From positions 2,298,934-2,362,933 of the forward strand of contig LNAC01000232.1 of assembly GCA_002007465.1 (NCBI GenBank): a stretch of DNA of 64,000 bases, given 5' to 3'. How positions within the stretch are numbered: position 1 is the stretch's first letter; the number at the start of each line of letters is the position of its first letter. This document shows positions 22,131 through 33,394 of the stretch, piece after piece. The stretch is from Ailurus styani. Taxonomy: Eukaryota > Chordata > Mammalia > Carnivora > Ailuridae. Below the pieces are notes generated by a model. The model ran no database searches. It saw nothing but the letters and a program-made list of their open reading frames with translations, and had not been told where the DNA came from. A program made the translations under genes and the position numbers.

Positions 22131-22301
22131 AACAACCCATTACATTTAGATGAAATTCACAATCCTTGCTGATCTGTGACCTTGGGCAAGCTGTGTGCCC
22201 TCTCCTGGCCCTTAATTATCCTCCCTAGTTTTGGCTCTTACCATTCTCCTCTTAATGGGAGATAATAACAGCACCTAAACACAGAACTGTGGTTAGCTTC
22301 T

Positions 22302-22507
22302 TTTTCTTTTTTTTTAAAGATTTTATTTATTTTTTGACACAGAGAGAGAGAGAGAGATCACAAGTGGGCAGAGAGGCAGGCAGAGAGAGAAGGAAGCAGG
22401 CTCCCTGTTGAGCAGAGAGCCTGATGCGGGCCTCGATCCCAGGACCCTGAGATCTTGACCTGAGCCGAAGGCAGAGGCTTTAACCCCACTGATCCACCCA
22501 GGCCCTC
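22302..22507 (-). mobile_element. can-SINE, first of two at one target
   Basis: T-rich left end to the diverged head complement tccacccaggccctc. Left and right flanks are the same 15-mer ctgtggttagcttct (22287-22301 and 22508-22522). Confidence 0.93.
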
Positions 22508-22522
22508 CTGTGGTTAGCTTCT

Positions 22523-22735
22523 TCTTTTCTTCTTATTTTTTTTTTTTAATTTTTATTTATTTATTTCACAGAGGGAGAGAGATCACAAGGAGGCAGAGAG
22601 GCAGGCAGAGAGAGAGGGGGGGAAGCAGGCTCCCCGCTGAGCAGGGAGCCCGATGCGGGCCTCGATCCCAGGACCCTGAGATCATGACCTGAGCCGAAAG
22701 CAGAGGCATTAACCCACTGAGCCACCCAGGCGCCC
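22523..22735 (-). mobile_element. can-SINE, second of two at one target
   Basis: Body differs from the left neighbour (tttcacagagggagagagat), so it is an independent insertion. It is bounded by the same 15-mer at 22508-22522 and 22736-22750. Confidence 0.94.
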
Positions 22736-22750
22736 CTGTGGTTAGCTTCT

Positions 22751-23248
22751 AATGAGATCATTGATATAAGGGATTTCTCACAATACCAGGTGCAGAATGG
22801 ATGTTAACTGCTAACAACATCATCATCATCAACACCATGGTATTGTCCCATCTGGTCTTAGCCTCTCTCTTGTGACCATTTCCCCTTATTCACTAGAATC
22901 AGATTCCACTGGGGTTCTATCCTTCCAAACTGCCAAGCATTTCCCAGCATTAGGACCTGTTTCCTCTACTCGAAATCCTCTTCCTTATGCTTTTCACCTG
23001 GTGAAGTAACCCCTCACCCTTCATGTCTTAGCTGATAGAACCTGGAGAGGCCTTCCTCAACATGCAGATTGAACCACTGAGGTGCCCCCCACCAAAATAA
23101 AGTTTTAGGAGTATAGGTATCACCCGCTCTTCAAAAGTTCATGTTAAAAAAAAAACAACTTCATGTTAAACCACTTCACTTTTATGAAAGACCTCCATTA
23201 GTATCTATTTTCAATAACTGAAAAAAGTCTGAAGAAGATTTTCACTTT
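22751..23248 (+). repeat. L2-like fragment
   Basis: Text such as cattcactagaatcagattcc is missing, but ttccaaactgccaagcattt, ctcgaaatcctcttccttat and atgtcttagctgatagaacc resemble L2 3' sequence. Assignment is moderate at best. Confidence 0.4.
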
Positions 23249-23447
23249 GGGGGCACCTGGGTGGCACAATTAAGCACTTGACTCTTGGCTTCAGCTCAGG
23301 TCATGATCTCAGGATTGTGAAATCCAGCCCTACATTGGGCTCCATGCTCAACGCAGAGTCTGCTTAGGAATCTCTCTCACTCACTCACTCACCCACTCAC
23401 CCATTCACTCACCCACATAAATCAATCAATCACTCTTTAAAAAAAAA
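23249..23447 (+). mobile_element. can-SINE, old subtype
   Basis: gggggcacctgggtggcaca, (actc)n-rich middle, tail aaatcaatcaatcactc. Duplicated again at 24311-24509. Confidence 0.85.
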
Positions 23448-23582
23448 GCCTGAAAGATTATTTTTTGAGTCTAGGAATGTTCGAAAAAATTTTCCATATA
23501 AATTACTGGTCATTGCTTCTTTCCTTTACACCATTTTGTTACAGGTTTCATGGGAATGCTCTACTTTTGGTTTTTGTTTTTT

Positions 23583-23797
23583 TTGTTTTTTTGTTTTTTT
23601 TTTTTTTAAAGATTTTATTTATTTATTTCACAGAGGGAGAGAGATCACAAGGAGGCAGAGAGGCAGGCAGAGAGAGAGAGGGGGAAGCAGGCTCCCCGCT
23701 GAGCAGGGAGCCCGATGCGGGCCTCGATCCCAGGACCCTGAGATCATGACCTGAGCCGAAAGCAGAGGCATTAACCCACTGAGCCACCCAGGCGCCC
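23583..23797 (-). mobile_element. can-SINE at the duplication junction
   Basis: The same SINE as 22523-22735, carried into the second duplication copy. Its T-rich end abuts the end of copy 1. Confidence 0.93.
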
Positions 23798-24632
23798 CTG
23801 TGGTTAGCTTCTAATGAGATCATTGATATAAGGGATTTCTCACAATACCAGGTGCAGAATGGATGTTAACTGCTAACAACATCATCATCATCAACACCAT
23901 GGTATTGTCCCATCTGGTCTTAGCCTCTCTCTTGTGACCATTTCCCCTTATTCACTAGAATCAGATTCCACTGGGGTTCTATCCTTCCAAACTGCCAAGC
24001 ATTTCCCAGCATTAGGACCTGTTTCCTCTACTCGAAATCCTCTTCCTTATGCTTTTCACCTGGTGAAGTAACCCCTCACCCTTCATGTCTTAGCTGATAG
24101 AACCTGGAGAGGCCTTCCTCAACATGCAGATTGAACCACTGAGGTGCCCCCCACCAAAATAAAGTTTTAGGAGTATAGGTATCACCCGCTCTTCAAAAGT
24201 TCATGTTAAAAAAAAAACAACTTCATGTTAAACCACTTCACTTTTATGAAAGACCTCCATTAGTATCTATTTTCAATAACTGAAAAAAGTCTGAAGAAGA
24301 TTTTCACTTTGGGGGCACCTGGGTGGCACAATTAAGCACTTGACTCTTGGCTTCAGCTCAGGTCATGATCTCAGGATTGTGAAATCCAGCCCTACATTGG
24401 GCTCCATGCTCAACGCAGAGTCTGCTTAGGAATCTCTCTCACTCACTCACTCACCCACTCACCCATTCACTCACCCACATAAATCAATCAATCACTCTTT
24501 AAAAAAAAAGCCTGAAAGATTATTTTTTGAGTCTAGGAATGTTCGAAAAAATTTTCCATATAAATTACTGGTCATTGCTTCTTTCCTTTACACCATTTTG
24601 TTACAGGTTTCATGGGAATGCTCTACTTTTGG
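23607..24632 (+). repeat. Tandem duplication, copy 2
   Basis: Near-identical to 22545-23570. After gctctacttttgg, copy 1 runs into T-rich SINE tail, whereas copy 2 runs into unique atagtggggg. Copy 2 therefore holds the ancestral right flank. Confidence 0.93.
24311..24509 (+). mobile_element. can-SINE, old subtype (duplicated copy)
   Basis: Second copy of the SINE at 23249-23447. It is the last can-SINE before the SINE-free LDB1 interval. Confidence 0.85.
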
Positions 24633-26143
24633 ATAGTGGGGGAAATCTGTACATATAGCAAAGATAAATATATAAAAAGGAAAAAAGAATGATGGAATGA
24701 TGGGAGGGAAGGACACAGATTTCAGTTATTTCCAAGGTCCTGATTTTCATGTTGATGAGTTCTTTTAACAGTATTATAAATAAATAAATGTGTCCTGTGC
24801 ATGGAACAATGACAAGAATGTGTCATGAACCAAAGTTATGATTAATCTATTTCTGTGCACCTGACATCCTTAAAGGAAAAGGAGATAAAATATGCTTACC
24901 TTCTCCAGACAAATTTACTTGTTTGGGAGTGATGGTGAAAAGATTCTCCTCCCGCAACCCTCTTTAGGATTTTTCTCCAGGGACTTTCTCTGGTTTCTCC
25001 TCCTGCAGAGGTGAGCTGGTGGGGCAGCAGGGAGGAGAGTAATCCAACATTTGGCTATTCCAGGGAAAGGGTCCCGGAATTGGTGGGAAAATGGACCCTT
25101 CCCAAGGCTAGAATAGGGACCTAGAGATGTGGGTCAGCTTCTATTCCTATCCAGCTTCCCCTACTCTCCAGTCTAAGAAGGGCAGGTGTGTAGTCTACCC
25201 CCCATTTCCTGTTCCACTTCATCAAAGACTTCAGGGTGGGGGTGGGGAGGAGCCTCAGAGGTGGGACCTGAGAGACAGGCCACATGGTAGACAATTGTAA
25301 GGATTCTGGATACTGGGGAGCTGAGACCAGCACGGGTCAAACCCAGCATCTTTGAAGTTCAGCTTAGAACTAGGGGGCTGCTGATTCAAAACGTTTTACA
25401 TACTCCCTTCCTTTCAGCCTGGGTCAGAACACTCCTAGGCCATTTTCAGCACGTCTTTCTTCTTCTTTTCTTGCCTTCCCTGCCCATTCTTCTTCCAGGC
25501 TGTAGCTCCAATCCCGTACCCTCACCTCAACTTCTACCAATCCCCAAGATAAGGCCCTACTTCGTGAAATAAGGGTTAGGGGAAGGTCCTGAAGGAGCAG
25601 CTTAGAACTTTTCACCTTCCGATAAGGGACTTGAGGTCAGATTGAATTGGGCTGGGCTGGAATCTTAACTTTGGGGAAGGGGTTAGAGGTCAGGCTGAAT
25701 TGGGCTAAGAGAATTAAAGAGGTGCTGGAGGTTGTACTGGAATTCCTAAGAAGGGGGCTGGAGGTTGGGCTGGATTGAGCTAAAATAGAAACATGGGGAA
25801 GGGGCTTGGCTCAGGCTGATCTCGGGCTCTGGGGGTTGAGGGCCTGTCTTTGCATTGGGTACACAGATGGGCTGAACCAACGTTTTCAGCATCATGCTGG
25901 GGCCTGGGGCTGGGCCTTGAAGGGACTTTCCCTTCCCCCCACTTTAGCAATTTCTCCAGACTAAGGGCCTTCCCCAGAGGGGCTGCTGGGGCAAACGGGG
26001 AGGAGCCCTAGAGGAAGTCGCTGGCCACTGTGCTTCCTGAGTTCAAAAAGTGGGTTCCCGTTTCTCTGGCTCACTGTCTTCCCTCAAGCAAGACAGAGTC
26101 CAGGCCTGACAATCTACCTCTTCCCATGACCCCTGCCTCTTCC

Positions 26144-26184
<41 letters not shown>

Positions 26185-27610
26185 CTATGTCACACATTTG
26201 CTGGCCCAGCAGCCCGGTAACACGGTACTGTCAAGCCATGCATTCAGCAACATACCCTCATTTATGTACTTGTAGCCTCCCGTTCACACCTAGCAGTCAT
26301 GCCTTCTCTGTTTTGTTCAGCACCCTATCTCTAGCACCTAGAGTTAGGCCTAGCACCTAGAGAGGGCTCAATGAACAAATAAGTCCAAGACACGGCCCAT
26401 AAACAAATGCATAGATAAGCCTACATACATAGTCACACATGCAGTGTTCCATTACATACCCATATCCAAGCCCTCTCCCAGCCCGGCAGTCACGTGCATA
26501 TACACACTGGCACACACTCAGGCAAGGAAGGCCAATGTACACACACCTGGTTCCAAACACGGACACACTGAGGATAGGTGTTACCTAGCACTCCTGGGGT
26601 GAGTTGGTGGTAAATGTCCATCAGGTCAGGCCTGCAGAGGAAAGAAGTGGGCAAGCAGCAGGAAGGGCCAAGGTAACTATGTGGATTGGAGAGGGGGTGG
26701 GAAGCTTCCCTGGATGGGAAGGGCCCGAGTCCTTTCCTTGGTTTCTTCCTGCCAGTTGGGGAGGGGAGAGCAGAGGTACAAGTCTACGAGCATGCTTCAA
26801 ATCCAAAGACTTTAGTGGGGGAATAGTCTTGAGAGGCTGGATTACCCTGCTTGGGATGAAAATAGTCTGGGCAGAGGAATTGGCAGGTGTTAAGATCCCA
26901 TCCCCAACCTACAGCAGGGTCTCCCAATCTTGCCGATCTTCTTTAATGGTGGGAGAGAAGGGGATTTGGGAGGAGTAACCACCTGGAAAGGAGTCTAAAA
27001 AGCAGGCTATTCCTCCTTCTACCTAAGGAGCTTCGTTCGGCTGCCCCTAGCAATTGCACTTAGGCACCCTCCTCCACATCCCCACCTGAAGTCAGCAAGC
27101 AGACAAACAACCCCGCTAAACTCTCTTACTTCCTCACCCAGGACCTAATACCAGGGGACACCTGCTCAGAGAGCTCAGCTGGGCTGGCAGGCTGGAGGCA
27201 GGAATCTCACAGACAAAAACAGGACCCAGTCATTCTAACCACCCAAAGCTCCTCCAACCCAAGCCTAGGCAAGAACCCCTCCCCCAACAGTCTGATCCAG
27301 GGCCTTCCATTCCAGGAAACCTGCCTCAGGAAGGCCACCAGTCTGGCAGCCCCATGGTAGTTGGGGGTGAGGAACAATTGTCCCAGGAGACAAGGAAGTC
27401 AACTTTTGAGGGAGATAGGGCCAGCGTGGGACAGGAGGAGCAAGGGCAGAAGAGTGAGGGGAAATGTGAGATGAGACTGAAGGGGGATCCAGAAGCTTAA
27501 TTCCTACTTCCTTCCTAATAACTGGTTTTAGGGACTGTAGGAAGGAGTGGGGGAGGGGGAAGAAGACTGCTTGGGACCGAGTTGTTTAGGCATCAATGAC
27601 CAACCAAGAC
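24633..27610. other. Unique sequence downstream of LDB1
   Basis: About 3 kb with no can-SINE. It contains a (CA)n tract at 26147-26178 and a degenerate repeat at 25625-25830 where aggtcaggctgaattgggct-like phrases recur. No exon is supported. Confidence 0.5.
26147..26178. repeat. (CA)16 microsatellite
   Basis: Uninterrupted CA dinucleotides. Confidence 0.95.
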
Positions 27611-27634
27611 AACACTCTCAAACCAAAAAGTCTC

Positions 27635-27640
27635 TTTATT
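27635..27640 (-). other. LDB1: LDB1 poly(A) signal AATAAA
   Basis: Minus-strand AATAAA (tttatt on the plus strand), downstream of the LDB1 stop in gene direction and followed by a T-rich stretch. It would place the transcript end near 27610-27625 and give a 3' UTR of about 1.65 kb. No competing canonical signal was noted closer to this end. Confidence 0.75.
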
Positions 27641-27669
27641 GATCGGTACCATACATGACTCAAATGGCC

Positions 27670-27704
<35 letters not shown>

Positions 27705-29270
27705 AAAAAAAAAGGCATTACATTTGGGGTGGGACATCCATTTTCCCCACCCCTTCCCTCAGCTCCTGACACAATACCCTCCCAACAGTGGCAGCTGGAG
27801 TGAAGGAAACTGGGTGTGGGGGACCCCAGAATCCAGAAGGAAGAGTAGGGGAGAGAGGTGGTACTAACACTTCTGGAACTGGCCACAGGAAAAGGCAGCG
27901 AAGCCACAGAGCTGGGCCCAGACCCATGGGACCCTACTCCTGGCCTCACCCTGGGCCCAGAGCCTTCGAGTGTCCAACTGTGAAACAGAGCTGAGGATCC
28001 TGGCTGCTTCCCCCCTCCCTTCTACGAGGAAGGGGATGGAAGGGATATTGGAGATGAAGACCCTTTACTTTAGCTGGGGAATAGAGGTCTATTGCTCCCA
28101 AGTGGGCTTAGAGCTGGGACATCCTCCATGGCTCCTTCCCCTCAGTGGAGGACGGGGAGGACTAGATACACAGTTTGAGGAGTTGGGGGGAAGAGAGTAC
28201 TGGAGAGAGTGGATGAGCCCCACCCCTCCATCCCATGCCTGCCCGACTGAGACAAAACAAAAAACACAGTGACAAACAAGGCGCTCCCTTCCCTCCACAC
28301 TTCCTAAGGGAGGGAGCCTCCCTTCCCCCCATCCAAGACAGCTGCTCTAGTGGAGGACTTGTAAGGAATATACACACCATGGGGGAGGGGGTTGGGGGTG
28401 GAATAGTGGGAGTCACAAGCACTAGGACAGCAGGCCAGAGTCCTGGAGGATGCAGAGACAGAGACAACAGCAGGGGGTTGTCACAAAGATGAGGCCATCA
28501 GTGGCCTCCTACCCCAAGGCATGCCTTCCCCAACTCCAGTCACCCCAGAGGAAAAGGGAAGAGAGATGGCAAAGTATCTCCTTGGTCTGAAGCTCTCAAA
28601 CTGTATAAAATGGTAATGCATACCCCCCTACCCCCGCACTCACCTCCACCTGGGCCCTAAGCCCCACATTTGCCAGGAGTAGGGAGGTAGCTGGACTTTT
28701 TAATAAGGGAAAGAGGGGGTACATGAGTGATTTTTTTTAAACTTACATTTTTAATAATATTATTTTTTAAAAAACTTGGGAGCCGGGATAGGTGGCTGCA
28801 AGGAGGAGCCAGAGCTTTACCCCTCTACTACCAGCCACCTAAGGGGAAGGGTTAGGAAAGGGGCACTCAACCAAGCCCCATAACTTTAAGTCCCTAAGGG
28901 CTGTGGGCTAAACAACCCCAGGCTCAAAGGGGGGTGGAATCAGGAGGATGGGGAACCCAGAACCTGGGGTGAAGATGGAGGCAAATGCCCTGGGGGGGTG
29001 GTCAGGACATTTCTCAGAGGCCCAGGGTCCACGTAGGCATCCACATGAGTAACCCCTTCCCCCAAAAGGCTCTGCAGAGGCCAGGCCCAGCCCAGGGCCA
29101 CTGGGGGGCAAATCTTGGCACCTGCCCCCAGCGAGTCCAGTTCCTCCCTGAAGTGGGTGGATGGAGGCTGCCCATTTTAGATGCTCAGTCTCTTCATTCT
29201 GTCTTCTGCTCCCTGGGGCTGCGAGGGGTGGGGCAGGCAGGCGGAGCTCTGGGTGGCCATGGCAAGGCCT
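27641..29270 (-). other. LDB1: LDB1 3' untranslated region
   Basis: Lies between the stop codon and the poly(A) signal. It holds a 43-nt A-run on the plus strand (27671-27713, one G), which is a long U-tract in the mRNA starting about 31 nt upstream of AATAAA. An AU-rich block at 28728-28775 may be an ARE-type stability element. The extent is inferred from the signal, not from transcripts. Confidence 0.65.
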
Positions 29271-29501
29271 TTACTGGGAGGCCTGTGACGTGGGGTTCTC
29301 CGATTTGCTTTCTTGGCTGGATGGAGGCTTGCTGTTCCAGGGGCTGTTGGCGCCCAGGGCGGGGGAGTTGTTAAAGCTGTCCTCGTCGTCAATGCCGTTG
29401 GCCGCGTCAAACTGGGTGTTCTCCAGCCGGGTGATGAGCCTCTCGTCCTCGTCCCCGAACTCCCCGCCCATCAGGGTGGGCTCCCCCACCACCATCACAT
29501 C
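29271..29501 (-). CDS. LDB1: LDB1 coding exon 11 (LIM-interaction domain, C-terminus)
   Basis: Acceptor ctcag before GATGTGATG. Encodes residues 336-411: the LIM-interaction peptide (DVMVVGEPTLMGGEF, then acidic EDERLITRLE), followed by a Ser/Pro/Gln-rich tail ending TSQASQ and TAA. Confidence 0.97.
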   Translation of the reverse strand, partial: DVMVVGEPTLMGGEFGDEDERLITRLENTQFDAANGIDDEDSFNNSPALGANSPWNSKPPSSQESKSENPTSQASQ

Positions 29502-32175
29502 CTGAGAGTGGCGGAGGTCCCCAAACATAATCGGGGCAGGGGCTCGCCCGGCCCAGGGCAGCAGAGAGCCCCAATACCCACCCAGGAAACTAAACACCCC
29601 CAACCCCTTCTCACCCAAATTTAGAACCCCAACTCCTGACACCCTCAGTCCCTGGAATCCTTCCCACTGAAGGACTGCAGAGCATCACAGCCTTTAACCC
29701 ACAAAACACTAGATTCTAGGAGAAGTCGATCTACTCCCCTTGCTCCCTAGTTCATCTCCCCCAAACTTCAGGGGGCTCCTAAACTTCTGTCCACATGTAA
29801 GACAGAGGAAGCAGATAAAAAAAATACCAATGGGAAAAGTGTGTGCGTGTGCGTATGTGCGTATTCTAGACTCGCACACGTTCAAATTCGTGTGTCCCTC
29901 TGTCAGTGTGTGTCTCTAATGGTATGTGTGCCTCCAAGCTGTCTCTCCTGAACATCCGTGTTCTCACAGTTGTCTCTGTCCCTTTATGTCCTATGTTCTG
30001 TCTGAGTCTGTGATCACAACCATGGTATGGGACTGACGAGGACTCTCATCAGTGACGGGAGCCAGCCCATGCTGGCAGAGCACACCAGGAAAAACTGTCT
30101 TTGCTTCTATGCCTGCTAGTGAGCTCAGGCTGGGACAGGGTCAAGGGTTAGGGGTCAGCAGTAGGGCAGCCCAGAAGAGAGAAGAAAGCCGAGATGCTTA
30201 CAGGTACCTGGCTGGAGAGGGCGAAGGTGCTGGCTGGGCTTTTCTTCTTGCTGTTGCTGTTGTTGGTGTTGCCACCCCCCGAGCTCATGGTGCTGCCCCC
30301 TGACATCTTTCGTTTCCGCCGCTTGCTGGGCTGCTGCCGTGCGGGCTCCGCTGTGCCAGGGAAAGGAGATTTAGGAGGGGCAAGACCTCCAGTCCCTTGC
30401 TCCCCAATCTGGCTCCTACAGAACCTGAGCCTACCCTGATCCCAATCTCGCAGACCCAAGAGTGACAAGGGGCTTTGCAAGGGGAGAGAACCAGCGCTGG
30501 GGAGCGTCATCGGAGCCTGGTAAGAGCAGGGGCAGGTGGAAGGCACTCACCGGGGGGTGCGACCATGCGCTGCCACTTCTGGAAAAGGCAGGTCTTGAGG
30601 CAGTCACGGGGGCTGAGGCTGTAGGTCTTGTGGCGGGACATGAGCTCCTGCATGGGCTCGAGTATCACACAGAGCTGAGGGGAGACCACGAGGTGGCTTG
30701 TCAGGGAAGAGCTGACGTGGAGCAGACACCAAATGGGATGGGGCAGAAACTGCGTGATCAAGGACTCACTCGGAGGTAGTTGAGAGTGGAATTGGACAGC
30801 CCACACCGGGTGATATTTTTGGAGAGCTGATCCAACATCTGGGGGTCCTGGGCCTAGGTGAGGAGAAAGAAGAGAACACTAGCATTGGGCTGCATCTGCT
30901 CATCTGACCTGTCACCTGAGCCTCCTGACACTCCTGAAGGAGAAGAGGAGCTACTGTGAAACCCATTCTTCAGACAGAGATTCTCTAACTGTCTGTCTGA
31001 GGTCACTGTCACGAAACGGCAGACCCTGTTCCAGCCACCCTTCCCAGCGCCTGCCCTCAACCCTGGAAGCCCGGGTGCCGCCCACGACTCACATGCATGG
31101 CAAGGATGCTGCGGGGGATGAGCTCTCGGTGCTGCCGGATGCTGAAGTGCCACGTCTTTATCCGCATCATGTCGTCAAACATGAACTCTAGGTACAACCG
31201 GCCCTCCACACACACCTGGAGACAAGCTTGTCACATCTCTGCCTCCTCCCCACACACCTGAAAGTGTACCTGTTCTCCCGTTTGCTCCCAGCCCTCCCAC
31301 TGAATACACTTCTGCCACCTGCCCCTGAATCTGGGCGCGTAACTGACCAGGACCACGCGCTCCCACACCTGTCACACTCCCGGCCCCCGCACATGTACAC
31401 GCGCACAGCAGAAACATTGAACAGACCCTTGTCCTCCTCCCAAGTAGCCAGTGATACGCTCATCTGCTATAAGCGCAACGAGGGCAGGCTCTCATTCCCT
31501 GGTGCACCCCTGAGGCCCAGAAAACCGTCACGTACAAACTCAGTAAATGCCTGATGGCTGCTGCAGCATGCCTGCCCTCCCTTCTCGTCTTGCCACTTCC
31601 CGTTCTGCCTCCCTGGGGAACAGCTGAGTATATTTTGGGAGAAAGGAGGGGGATCAAACCCAGGTGCTTCAGTGTTCCACATCCAGCTGGGCTGCTGACC
31701 TGGGTGAACATGGGTTTGCCGTGCTGGGTCACCATGCTGCCTTGGTCACAGTCGAGCGACACAAAGTTGCTGTGGAATGCCTCCTTGGGATGCTTAAGCA
31801 CATAGTACAGCTCCGTAGCACCCCCTTCAAAGATGCTGCGGAAGTAGCGTGGGATCAAGGTCCGGCCAATGGCTGTAGAGATGGGACAAACTCAATAGAA
31901 CAGAAGGACTTCCAAAGGGGTCAGGCAGATGCTGTCATTGGCAAAACAGATCCCCGGAGACAAATACCTACTCCCAGTCCTTAGATGGACACAGGAGGTA
32001 TTACTCTCACAGCAGAACCAGCAGGACCCCCATAGGCCACTCACTATATCTCTTTGGTCCATCCTCCAGGCAGAAAGTGATGGTTAACATGGCATCATCC
32101 TCAAAGAACTCAGTTGTGAAAGCATCCCACCAGAGATTGTCACACTCCTAAGGAGCACAGGGCAGGATGTTTGTA

Positions 32176-32239
<64 letters not shown>

Positions 32240-33319
32240 AAGACAACCCACAGGGGTTCCCAGATGGTCCTCCCCCTCCCAGCCTTTTCCCCCTGGCCAT
32301 ACCTCTGTCCAGTTTTGAAGCCGTTTGTTAAGTTCAAATATTCTGTAGTCAGTTTGGTTGCCATATGGTGTGTGCCTCCTGGGGGAATTGAAGAAGGGAG
32401 GTCAGTAGGAAAAGAGCATCCCTACTCCCCCCCACTTCTGCCTTCACCTATATAATGGAAAGCACCTCCTTCCTTACTGGACTCCACTTACCCAATCCCA
32501 GGCTCCAGGTATGTAGGCGGGTACATGGGAGTTGGGCTGTATAAGGGAAGAGGCTATGAGAATGAGGATGGAAGACAGGAATTATTGGGGTGTCACTCCC
32601 TCCCCCTTTTAGGCAGGATCCCATCTGAAGAAGAGATGGGAAGTGGGTAAGACTCACCCCACATCCCGATCTAGCATGGTGCCGGGATGGAAGGGGGGGA
32701 AGGCGTTGCCGTTCGGGGGCTCCTTCGGTGAGTACAGCTTGAATGACTTTGAGGAACAACCTAGAAGGCAAAGGAAGAAAGGGTCCCTTGAGTCCCAGGG
32801 ATCTTTCCTCAAAGTCTCCTAGACTGTGCAGACAGGGACTCATCTTCCAGAGCCCCCAGGGCGGATAGACTGGGGAGGGGAACGACACTAAGGAACACCT
32901 ACCTCTGCTTCTAAATCTAGCTTCAATTTTGCTTTATCATGAAACTACAAGAACTCAGCCCTAATACCCAAGACCGCATTTCTTCATGTGGCTGAGTCCT
33001 GGATAATAGAATTGAAGCTGGGAAGAAATGTCAATATGGTAAAGTAAATGAATATCCAAACATTAGAATCTAATTTTGATAAATCCCCTTTTCATCTGTA
33101 TTACATCGTTCAATCATCACAACCACCTTGTAAGGTAGCAGGGTCAACTACAAAATCCCCATTTTACAGATGAGACAACGAAAAACTCAAGAGGACTTGC
33201 CAAAATCATAAAGCTAGTGATGGCAGAGCTAGGACTTGAGCCTAGATCTGATTCCCATATTCTGTAGTATTTCCACCCCTCTACTGGCCTCTGGAGACCA
33301 AGCTGGGGGAGGGGAGAGG

Positions 33320-33394
<75 letters not shown>

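Larger units (their letters stand above)
22545..23570 (+). repeat. Tandem duplication, copy 1
   Basis: This segment (antisense SINE, L2-like unique DNA and an old SINE) recurs 1,062 bp downstream almost base for base. Checked anchors are 22741 versus 23803 and 23541 versus 24603. Only two differences were noticed, both in the GA/G run of the SINE. Confidence 0.93.

Noticed and set aside
32171..32364. Cys-Val and Thr-His repeat peptides
   Set aside because: They are translations of GT/CA microsatellites.
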